Assembly: GCA_032622095.1 (NCBI GenBank)
Contig: CP136064.1
Location: 43,358,989 to 43,422,988 of the forward strand
From: Siphonodentalium dalli
Taxonomy: Eukaryota; Mollusca; Scaphopoda; Gadilida; Siphonodentaliidae
DNA: 64,000 bases
Direction: 5' to 3'
In this document: piece by piece, positions 35,443 through 44,953 of the stretch
How positions within the stretch are numbered: the first letter of the stretch is position 1
How the letters are laid out: each line of letters starts with the position of its first letter
Notes under the pieces: generated by a model
What the model was told of the DNA's origin: nothing
Seen by the model: only the letters and a program-made list of their open reading frames with translations
The model's database searches: none
Made by a program: the position numbers and the translations under genes

Positions 35443-35528
35443 GTTATAACCGAAAGTTTTGAAGATAAATTTTCTATAACTGCGCTACTCGCGTTGTAGA
35501 ATTTATCTTCAAACTTTTCGGTTATAAC
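35443..35528. repeat. Hairpin, ~29-bp arms
   Basis: gttataaccgaaagttttga-agataaatt pairs with aatttatcttcaaacttttc-ggttataac, one base different. The loop is tctataactgcgctactcgcgttgtaga. The matching position of the first direct repeat (near 34,013) has only one arm. Confidence 0.85.
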
Positions 35529-35599
35529 TGCATAGCCCAACACATCCTCGTGCAAATACGCACATAGTCGACCTTTTATGTGAAATAGGTATTTGTTTG

Positions 35600-37762
35600 T
35601 TTGGTTAGCATTTTACGTTGTTGTAGCCGTTAGGCAACATCAATATCTGAGAAAACTGAATCAGAATTTAGCGAAGCAACTGTGTATAGACGTAACCGTG
35701 AATTGGACTAAAATGAAACTAAATATATACAAATAAAAACACCCAACATCAGAACGAGAGTGCTCAATTGGGGTTTGATCCATTAAGAAACTGACCACTG
35801 TGCAAACACATATAAAACAGAATATAAAGAAGATAGCGTAACTGCGTTGGGAACTGCCAAGTTATAAAACCTGCATAAAATTAGCAAAAAATAAATATTT
35901 TAATTTCAAGACTGTGACAGACCATAATATTTTAAGAAGCTGTCAAAAAAGCATCCCGAATGATTTATAAGACATTTATAATATCTGTTGAATCTGGTGT
36001 GAATCTTAATAAATTAATCAAGTTGGCTATCGAGTGGTAGACTAGTCAGGCGAGCTTTCGCCCACTCGCCAGCCGATATCCACTCACTATGCATGACATC
36101 CCCATCCTGCCAAGTGGACAGTTTATCGTTATACATCATAGTGAACTTTGAATACTCAAAGCTCAACCTTTTGCCATGAGAGTCGAAACTTTTGACGGAT
36201 TTTGGATATTTCTATTTTGGAACAATGATATCATCTGCCTTAGTTGGTTTTGTAGAAAATGATAACACTACATGAGCTGTATATATTGCCCGTGAGACAG
36301 GTTCAGGAACAGGAGCAATAACATTCTCTTGCACTTGTGTTGCTATCGATATATTGGCGAGTTTTGTTTTACTCGCTGTCTGAGTGCAGGCATCAACAGA
36401 CTTTTTTCTTAGAAACGGCAGCCCAGTATGTGACTTGAGAAATTGATGGTCTGGTACCAACTATTTTCTTAGCATCGTTATACGATAAATGTTTTTCAGC
36501 CATACATCATTGTATCTTGAATTCATAGTCCCATATGGGACATGGACAACCCATTGCAGCATGTGAGCCTTGACAATTCGAACATTGTTTTTAGGATTTG
36601 TACAATCCTTATGACCATGACCAGAAAAAGAACATCGTGCACAAATGGTTTCTTTACTTCTACAATGTTCCTGGCCACGGCCCTAGCCCTGGCATTTAAA
36701 ACATCGTAATGTATTTGGAACATAGGTACTTATATCTACCTTCATATATCCAACCTTCAGTGTACGGTGGGTGTTTGCACCGATTGAAGGTCAGAAGATA
36801 ACTATTCAGATGAACTCGAATACCATCAACAGTTTTTGTAAATCGACGGACTTATGTAACTCCCTGTGGTGCCAACTCCGTCAATAATTCTGATTCCGAA
36901 GAATCAGCAATATCTCTGGTCCGCAACACAGCTTTGCTGCAGAGCATCAGAATGAACTTTCTTTGAGCATCCAATCAAGGGAGAGCCACTTATTGGCCCA
37001 GTCCTGATATGTTAAACAGATTCCAATTGTCCAGCAATGCTTTGTGGTGTTTTGTCAATGACAAAAATAGAAGATCTTTTCGCATTTGGGTCAGAGCCAA
37101 GAACCAAGTACTGATTGAATACCACAGCATCATTGGAACTTGGCGAGTGACCATTCTGACGAGCAAGACGTTGTTTTTTTGTTTGAGTTGCCATACAAAA
37201 AGCAAAAATATCGACAACTAGCACAGCAGCCGCCGTGAAATACCCTTACAATTATGGTCGGACCAAAACTGGTACATATCTGAAGCGGTGACCCGTTTAG
37301 CCACTGCATATAGCAGCCTCCAGGTACCTCTCCACGCTGAGACAGGCGTGAACAATACAGGAGTCAACACTCAACAATCACCAAGATGAACACAAGAGAC
37401 AGGGGAGAACAGAAACATCATGCATGAAAAAAACACAGAAAACAATACTTCAAACATCAGACGAGCAATACAACATATAACATAAATTAAATCTGAAACG
37501 CTGTGGAGAGGCGTGACTAGCCGATTGATTGAGCCGGGTCAACTCAACCACCCGTCTTGAATAGATGTAGGACCAAAGATGGCCATGAGCTAAGTCGCAT
37601 CCGCAGGTCGATGCCTCAATTTATACGACCGCCCTAGTACCCACAGGACACCTTCACCACACCTCACGGAATGCACCCCACAGCAAACAGGGTGCCACAT
37701 TAGGGGACTTTTACCCATCGCAGTGGGGCGGTAGGCCTATTCTACCCAAGGTCCACATGGGT
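35600..37762 (-). mobile_element. Gag-like retroelement, copy A
   Basis: The 5' side (37,762) reads gggtagaataggcctaccgc; the 3' side (about 35,605) reads cggctacaacaacgtaaa, matching the 3' end of copy C. Between lie a 5' leader, a decayed gag-like ORF and a 3' UTR of about 400 bp. There is no reverse transcriptase. Compared with copy B it carries about 345 extra bases in the leader (37,345-37,690). Confidence 0.7.
36010..37222 (-). pseudogene. Gag-like ORF1 with CCHC knuckles, copy A
   Basis: The N-terminus in frame from 37,188 reads MATQTKKQRLARQNG, then SSNDAVVFNQYLVLGSDPNA, AKRSSIFVIDKTPQSIAGQL and IRTGPISGSPLIGCSKKVH. After stops the zinc-knuckle region (36.52-36.72 kb) is visible only in broken frames. 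Then come DAKKIVGTRPS, KKSVDACTQTASKTKLAN (36.36-36.40 kb) and a C-terminal KYPKSVKSFDSH ... EWISAGEWAKAR near 36.06-36.20 kb. Three-knuckle ORF1 proteins are typical of Jockey/CR1-type elements, where ORF1 binds RNA. Frameshifts and stops make it non-functional. Confidence 0.7.
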
Positions 37763-37789
37763 TGTAAAATATGTACATAACTGATAGAA

Positions 37790-38610
37790 TACCGTTTTTT
37801 TCGTATAGCAATTACCCACATGCTTCACTCCATTTCATCTCTCTAACTTTCTCTTCCCCTCTTCTTATCTCTGTATAATCAGTCTAAAACTCTCTCTCTC
37901 CATCTCTCTCACTCTCTCTGATACAGAAACCTAGAACAAGTTACCATTTATTTTTGTTGTATACCATGTTCTGGATTTCAATAAAAATATAAAACAAAAA
38001 CTTGCCCAAAGTGTTCAAAGTTGGAAATGTCATACCTGATACAAGATAAGTTGGCAATTTCAGACAAAAAATGTAAGATGAAATTATGTTAGCTTGATTT
38101 TATTTTCTAGCCGGTATTTAGTATTTTATTTAGACTAACACATTAACGCATATTTTCCTACTTTTCGATCAAATGGACACAATTGGCCATCAGTTGGGGA
38201 ACTGAGGTATCAGTTGGAAATATTTCAACGTAAGGGGCTGCAAGTAGAATTTCCCCCCGATTGTGAAATCTAGTTCTGATTTAAGGGGGAGGGGGTCAGT
38301 TTGAATTCCAACGTGGCGGCCGCCGACGGAGATATTCTAGTCACGTCCCAGAATGCAAGCAATTAATATGTTCATTTTGAGTCATGGCCACTCAATCAGT
38401 TTTTATTCTCAAATTATTTGAATGTTCCTTCGCCAGCCTTAATTAAATGTAAACCAGTAAACTGAGACCACTAGGAAGTTGATAGGGTGCAAATTTATGA
38501 TGGATATATTCATCCTTTCGAGACAAGATAGGTGTCGATTTAAGATATCCTACCATGGCTTGGAAATAATGCGATTTCTACATTTGTGACCCGCCATATC
38601 AAATCCAGTC
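37790..38610. other. No gene; short CT-rich tract
   Basis: A pyrimidine tract (ctctctctccatctctctca region, about 37,850-37,920) and a segment at 38,140-38,340 (ggccatcagttggggaac, cagttggaaatatttcaac, aagggggaggggg) that resembles 42,880-43,070. No ORF of note. Confidence 0.5.
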
Positions 38611-38980
38611 GTAAGTCGGGATTTGTTTTACCCTGTGCCAATGCATTCTCTTATATATACGAGGCGACCTATGGTCGACTCGCATATATAAGAGAATGCA
38701 TTGGCCTAACAATTTTTTATCTTTTTTTTTAAATAAATGTTTCTTACAATTTTTAGGACATTAAAAACTAATATCCATTACCCTGCAGGGAGCCCCACAC
38801 ATATATAGAAGCATATAGAAGGGTGTCGTCTGCTCATGTTTGTCTGGGGCTCTGTATGGGTGAAATTATAAAATTGTTAAAGAATACAAGAACAAATTAT
38901 TAAAATTGTAAAAAATTGTTAGGCCAATGCATTTTCTTATATATGCGAGGCGACATATGGTAAAAGAAATCCCGACTTAC
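38611..38980. mobile_element. Palindrome-ended miniature element, copy 2 (one end collapsed)
   Basis: The outer inverted repeats gtaagtcgggatttgtttta-cc (38,611-38,632) and its near-complement (38,959-38,980) enclose a left 67-bp palindrome (38,638-38,704) and an interior reversed relative to copy 1. At the right end only the first half of the palindrome remains (38,924-38,958), as if the hairpin was deleted. Confidence 0.8.
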
Positions 38981-39058
38981 AGTGTATTTATTTCAATATG
39001 TTGTAAATTATATTTATTTGGAGTGCGTTTTTTTCTTAACCCTTTACACAACAGAAGG

Positions 39059-39284
39059 GCCCTGTGCCAATGCATTCTCATATATATGCGAGTCGACCAT
39101 AGGGCGCCTCGCATATATAAGAGAATGCACTGGCTTAACACATTAAAAATTATAAAATTGTTAAAGAATGTAAGAAAAAATGGTAAAAAGTGTTCAAAAA
39201 AGAATTTAGGCCAATGCATTCTCTTATATATGCGAGGCGACCTATGGTCGACACGCATATATAAGAGAATGCATTGGCACGGGG
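39059..39284. mobile_element. Palindrome-ended miniature element, copy 3 (short interior)
   Basis: Two 67-bp palindromes, 39,067-39,133 and 39,211-39,277, are separated by only about 77 bp of AT-rich sequence, with ccctgtg and cacgggg outside. Overlapping ORFs on both strands here are produced by the palindromes. Confidence 0.85.
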
Positions 39285-39610
39285 CATAAATGTAACCATC
39301 ACAATGTGGTCAGTGAACCGGTTCCAATGATATCCATATTTGTAAGACAGACCGAAGATAGTTTAGGCTGTTGAAGCTTTATTTGGGCGTTTTTGGCCGT
39401 TTTGTTGGGTAGAGGGTTAAACCACGATTTTCCCTTTTCCCATCAATCAAAAAAGGGATGTCAGCTTCGTTCGTGTCATTGGGACGTTTCGCATCAATTG
39501 ATTGGTTGAGGGTTTAACGTGGTTTTAGGCGCTAGGCCATACCACAACCAAGAACAGAATAAAAAAAGGATCGTAGCGACGCAACTGCGTAGATAAATCA
39601 GTGGATTAGA

Positions 39611-40112
39611 TTAAAGGCACGTGCGGCCTTAATTGTCGAAAATATTCATATTTGTTCCAAACACCATAAACAGAAAAACATTAAAACGCATACAGTTCCG
39701 TTCATATATACCATGACCATCGCGTAAACAGCATGTTATCATAAAGACCTACTATATTTTACCTAAGCAAGAGCCTGATTGTGTTACAGAAGACCGCACA
39801 ATGCTACTGGCTAATCACACACAAATGGCATAAACGCTCTTTATTACTTCCATATCAGGTATTCACCAACAAAGAACGCTCTTTATGTTTACCATCATAA
39901 TATAAACAAACACCAGAAAAGTAACTGTTTATGCTTTTGTTTACATAACAATGGTCAAACATATGACCATGACATACTGTTTATGCGATATTTCTTATTT
40001 GTATACGGACAAAGTCTATCTACATTTTGATGTTCTTTCTGTTTGTGGCGGTTTTTGATGGGTGGAGATATTTTCACAGGATACCCACCGCCAAGGCCAA
40101 CCGTGTCTTTAA
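39611..40112 (-). mobile_element. TTAA MITE inside gag-like copy B
   Basis: 502 bp, TTAA at 39,611-39,614 and 40,109-40,112. The same place in copy C is uninterrupted: gattagaTTAAacagtg at 52,238-52,254 against gattagaTTAA...TTAAacaatg here. That shows the duplicated target is exactly TTAA. It differs from the young copies at some positions, so it is intermediate in age. Confidence 0.95.
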
Positions 40113-40379
40113 ACAATGCAATGACGAGCTATGTACAAATAAAACCACCCAAGAGGAATGTTTCCACATGGAGTCAGGAATATAAATTCAAGAACTGGCT
40201 AGTGTGCAATCATACATTCATACTATAAAACGTATATAAGTAGGACAAGAATAGATAATAAATAGCAACTAAAGAACATGAAATTTACCAAGGATCCACA
40301 TCGAAATATGTAAAGTAGCTTTTAAAATCAGATTTTGCAGTGATAAGGTATTTATAAGTGTAATTAATCGCACATGATC

Positions 40380-41390
40380 CTTTATCAATGCGTCAAGCTG
40401 ATGGTCTTCAAAAGCTCAAAGACGTACCTCTCTTTCTGGGTGTCGAAACGTTTGAGTGACTTTGGCGATCTGTGATTCGAAGCAACAGGCGAAACAGAAA
40501 ATGGGCTACGACATATACTGACGAGTTTGGTTTGACTCGGTGTTTGAGTGCTGGCATCAACACTCATAGACACGATTGTTGATTATGTGACATGTGGAGT
40601 GGATGGTCGAGGACCAACTATTAGCCTTACATTGTTGAATCTTGAATTCATAGTCCAAAATGGGACATGAACTATCCATTGCGTCATATGAACATTGACA
40701 GTTTGAACATTTCCTAAGATTCGGACAATTCTTTTGATCATGACCAGAAATAGAACATCGTGTACATATGGTTTCTTTACTTGTACAATGGTCGTGGCCA
40801 TGGCCATACCCATGACATTTTAACATTGCAGTGGGTTTGGAAGATATGTACTTAAATCCATCTTCATATGCCCATGTTCGCACCGATTAAAGGTCAGAAG
40901 ATAACTGTTCAGCTGAACTTTTTGACCATCAACCGTCTTCGTAAATCTTCATAATTTTGTAACTCCCTGTGGTGGTAACTCATCCAATATATCTGACTCA
41001 GAAGAATCAGCCATATCGCGAGATCTTAACACAGCTCGGCTACTGTTCAATATCTTGTGAAGAGTAAAAAACACTGGTGTCTGAGCAATAGTTGTTAACT
41101 GCAGCAGAGCATCAGATTGAACTTTCTTTGAACAGTCAAATCAAGAGTGAGCCACTTATTGGCCAAGTCCTGATTGGTTTAACAGATTTTAATTGTCCAG
41201 CACTGCTTTGTAGCCTTTTTATCAATGGCAAATATGGAAGGTCGTTTCACATTTGGGTCAAAGCCAAGAAACAAGTAATGAGGGAATACCACAGCATCAT
41301 TGGAAAACTTGGTGAGTCATCATTCTTACGAGCAATACGTTGTTGTTTTGAGTTTCCATACACAAAGCAAAAAATCGACAACTAGCCCAG
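40380..41390 (-). pseudogene. Gag-like ORF1 with CCHC knuckles, copy B
   Basis: The best zinc-knuckle region of the three copies: from 40,883 downward, LKCHGYGHGHDHC, then ICTRCSISGHDQKNC (C-x2-C-x4-H-x4-C) and KCSNCQCSYDAMDSSCP, followed by DYEFKIQQCKA. This three-knuckle pattern is that of ORF1 proteins of Jockey/CR1-type elements. The N-terminal part (41.1-41.39 kb) retains SNDAVVFPHYLFLGFDPN and KRPSIFAIDKKA in other frames. The C-terminal part (40,385-40,560) has SVDASTQTPSQTKLVSI and SPKSLKRFDTQKERYVFELL. Several frameshifts. Confidence 0.8.
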
Positions 41391-41566
41391 CAGCCGCCGT
41401 GGACGACCCTTCGAATTCTGGTCAGGTCAAATAATGGTACATAGCTAAAGATGTGACCCATTTATCCACGGCATATAGCAGCCTCCCAGTACCTCTCCAC
41501 AGTGAGATAGGGTGCCACATTGGGGGATTTTTACGTCTCGCATTGGGGCGGTAGGTCTATTCTACC

Positions 41567-42548
41567 CCGGGCGGTTTTGCTTTAAAAAGCTCGTACAACA
41601 TAACGGGATTCCTAACATTGTCATCTGTCCTATATGCCCTTGGTTTCGTCTTCCTAACATCTCTAACATTTTCACATGTGCGCGTCTTGGTATGGCGTAC
41701 ATGTATATAAGACCTTCATCATCTGGTAGTTCTACATCGCCCCATCTGAGAGAATGGGTTTCGATCCCTGTTGGCATGCCAAAATAGATAGTGCACATTA
41801 GCCACATTGAATTATCCAGCTACTTTGACTCTATGGGCCAAGAACTGCATTATACATATGGTTCAAATCAGTCTGTGATGTTGGTTCTGCTGCCTTAGGT
41901 TTATTGCCCTTTCCCATCCATATCAACTGATTTTGCTTACTCTTGGGAGTCTGGCGACATTTGGTAAATTGATGATCATGAATGATCGACACTGGATATG
42001 ATTTGGAACGCAGATGTCTGCCCAGGGATGAAAGGTAAGCCCAGAGTGTGGCTGGCTCATATTCTGAGCTATCTTTTTTTGCGAACCGCTAGCAAAAAGT
42101 AGGATAGATATCCACAAATTTGATCTGGTGGAATAAATTCCGGTAGACGCTGCTCATCTTTCCCCAACAGAAATGACATAAATAATTTCATATCGTATTT
42201 GGGACTTCTGCAGTTTTAATATGTGTTTGTTGATCATTGAAGTCATTAATCTCAGACTCACACAGGTTTTTGAACATTGATGCATTGTTCTGGTGGCATT
42301 GGCTGAGGTTGTGACACTTGAACTAGAACTAGTAGAAGTATTAGTGATACCTGATGTACCATTGTTGGTTACTTGTACGGACACTTGTTTATGGCTGTCA
42401 CTGTGCTAGCAATAGCAGAAGTGTTTGCATCATTGACCAATGTTGGATCAATTGCTTCAACTGTGGTGGCATATTCTTGAAGTTTACCCAGGAAATTGTC
42501 CCAGTCAATTTCTTTGTCGATACCGTATTGTTCACCGAAAAGATCCAT
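41567..42548 (-). pseudogene. Relict Crypton tyrosine recombinase (DUF3504-like)
   Basis: On the - strand the start ATG at 42,548 opens MDLFGEQYGIDKEIDWDNF. After frame changes: SEINDFNDQQTHIKTAEVPN, FMSFLLGKDEQRLPEFIPPD, QICGYLSYFLLAVRKK, SSEYEPATLWAYLSSLGRHL, IHDHQFTKCRQTPKSKQNQL, MGKGNKPKAAEP, MWLMCTIYFGMPTGIETHSL, RWGDVELPDDEGLIYM, RHTKTRTCENVRDVRKTKPR and LYELFKAK. The order and motifs (QxxxKTA..PNT; DSSEYEPATL; FGM-x-TGIETHSLRW; TKTRT) are those of Crypton/DUF3504 tyrosine recombinases, which cut and join DNA through a catalytic tyrosine. At least three frameshifts. The Arg expected in FGMR is Pro. The C-terminal half of the catalytic domain (HxxR and Tyr) is absent, cut off by gag-like copy B. 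Confidence 0.85.
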
Positions 42549-43734
42549 ATTGTCTAAATTCTAACTAATAAATTGTTCAAAATAAGCAGACGAATTATCG
42601 AAAATTACGAGTTACGATTGATGGACAGTAACTCTACTGAATTAACTAGCGCGTGTTAGTGTTTACAAACATGAATAAGTCCGGTATGTACTGGGGGTAA
42701 ACCGCCGATAATCTACAGTGAAATAATGGTATCTAGAGTGATTTCGGATTTCAATGTGGCTTCTAAGAGATAAATACAATGATATAGGTTTTGGTACTTT
42801 CCCGATATTTTATGGACAAGCATATAATAAATGTTATTTTTAGACCAAATATAGCATATTGTTTCCACTTTTGGTGTTATGTTTGGTCTTATTTGGCCAT
42901 TAGTTAACGGCCATCAGCTAAAACCTTAGGTGTGTCAGTTGGAAATTCTCAACAGTTGGACAGCTTGATGTACCAGTTGGAAAGTACCAACGCAAGGGGT
43001 GGGGTGCAAATATAATTTTGCGAACTTGAATGTTTGGTCCGGTTAAGGGTGGGGGGGGGCACCGTTTGGAAATGTGGACCACCTCCTCCCCTGTGGGGAA
43101 TCCAGCTGCCTGAAAATTATTCCCCTCTATTTCTGGTTGGAAACTTTTCTAAATAACAAAGGGTCATCATATTCACCTGTTTTTGAGGTATAAATAATGT
43201 TTTTAATGAAATATTAGAATTATGGAATCCATCACAAGATATTATAATTGTTGATTTATTTTTAGAAATGTCCAGTTTTATCGAGTTATCAATTAAGTCT
43301 TTGATAAAATTAATATATATATAGCAAGGATCCGGTGGACTTAAGCATGTGCTGATGTTACCAGGATAAAACATTGTTATCAATAAGAATGTGTGAAAAC
43401 GGGAATCTAGCTCTGTATAAAAGGAAGCGTGACTTCGTCAAACACTCACATGCATACTGTTACAGGATAGCTAAATGAGCATGAGTCCAAGGGACTGATG
43501 ATATATCAACACAGAAACAGGTGGCACTCAATTATTATAATGTATCAATCACTACCAGTTTAAAAAACAAATCTTTGTTTCAAAACACCAACAGGAATAT
43601 TAACGACCTTTTGTCCACCAACAGTGGGGGATTAGTGTCATCACGCCAAGTCGATGCATGTGCCGTTCGGTCATCTGGGAGTGGGGATATGATTTCTATT
43701 TTGGCGTAAAATGTTGAAAATATAATTAATGTAT
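42549..43734. other. Possible 5' flank of the Crypton, otherwise unassigned
   Basis: No terminal repeat of the Crypton was found. 42,880-43,070 resembles 38,140-38,340. There are G-runs at about 43,050. The - strand ORF at 43,117-43,383 has no motif. Confidence 0.4.
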
Positions 43735-44085
43735 TATATACCGTCACGACAAGTCGGATAAATTATGTTCGATGTCATCACAAGAAGTCGATGCATGGGC
43801 CAGATATGTTCTACATACCGCCACGACAAGCCGATGCATGGGCCGGATATGTTCAGAATACCGTTACGATAAGCCGATGCATGGGCCGGATACGTTCTAT
43901 ATACAGTCACGACAAGCCGATGCAAGGGCCCGATATGTTCTATATACCGCCACGACAAGCCGATGCATAGGCCGGATATGTTTTATATACCGCCACAAGC
44001 CGATGCATGGGCCGGATATGTTAAAATACCGTTACGACAAGCCGGTGCATGGGATCGGTTATGTTCTACATGCCGTCGAGACAGC
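43735..44085. repeat. 51-bp minisatellite, about seven units
   Basis: Units of the type ccgatgcatgggccggatat-gttctatataccgccacgacaag, about 51 bp, with 3- to 6-bp losses in two. Because 51 is a multiple of three, both strands stay open and give long repetitive ORFs (43,772-44,179 + and 43,734-43,958 -), which have no other support as genes. Confidence 0.9.
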
Positions 44086-44950
44086 CGCATCCATGGCAGT
44101 CTACTCTGTATTCGATGTGATGATCATCTTCAAACTTACCCGAGTTTACTTACAGATCCACATTCGCGGTCCGATTTGAAACCAAATAAGTCAATATTTC
44201 CTAAACCAATGTTCAGCAGGACAAAAGAAAATTGGAAAATACTTGCAATCGCCATCATTTGTATGGAACAAGCATCGCAAAAATCTACAAACACACCCAT
44301 CGCATTTACGTTGAAAATGAGCTGAAATTATCACAATTCAGAACACCTCTTATTAACTGCTTTTAGGAAAGATTATTAACTATCTATCAACTAAATCCTC
44401 CTGTTAAATTGACCATATGTAGAATCCAATTATTGTCTGGCATATAACGTGACAATGGTAGTTGATGGTGGCAGATGCGATTGTGCCATCTATACCAGAA
44501 GCATTCGGGTTATACGTCGGGGTTGTGGATAGGTAAAACAGTCAAGGAACACACAACACCAATCTACACGTTCACTCTATATGTTATACGTTTCAGTACC
44601 GGCAATTAATCGTAAATGTCGAAAAACTAACAATGTATATATGTCGAGATGTGTCTACATACATAAATGAATCAAATATTTCGGTAAGTAATCGATTTGA
44701 TGGAAAGATGTCTACTCGCAGAACTTCGCAAAAAAAACCCCAAATAAACATATCAGCTTGTAGTTTTGTCAAAGGTGGCGATGTGAACCCTGCCCAAATA
44801 GATGTATTTGGCAAGCAATACATGCCATGTCTGAAACTCTGCATGACTCCATTGCAAGACTTTAACAATAGCTCGGAGTTGTTACGTCAATTACACGTGT
44901 CTGTAATAAAGTGTCATATTCACAAAAAAGACTGTAGAACACAACCAGTC
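44086..44950. other. No recognisable gene
   Basis: Unassigned. Two ORFs on opposite strands overlap at 44.6-44.95 kb and neither has a recognisable motif. Confidence 0.4.
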
Positions 44951-44953
44951 TAG

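Larger units (their letters stand above)
39480..41566 (-). mobile_element. Gag-like retroelement, copy B (with MITE insertion)
   Basis: Collinear with copies A and C. The 5' side (41,566) abuts the Crypton relict at gtagaatag; the 3' UTR is cut by a TTAA MITE at 39,611-40,112 and resumes below it (39,500-39,610: gatcgtagcgacgcaactg, gaccataccacaac-type). No reverse transcriptase. Insertion of B into the Crypton would explain why the Crypton stops here. Confidence 0.7.

Noticed and set aside
38927-39289. ORFs rich in MRVDHRSPRIYKRMHW
   Set aside because: This peptide is the translation of the 67-bp palindromes and reads similarly on both strands because the DNA is self-complementary.
41700-41770. 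tRNA-like gggtttcgatccctg
   Set aside because: There is no acceptor or D-arm pairing around it, and the DNA is accounted for by the Crypton reading frame.
43734-44325. ORFs of 135, 120 and 74 codons
   Set aside because: They are products of the 51-bp minisatellite, whose length is a multiple of three. There is no independent support.
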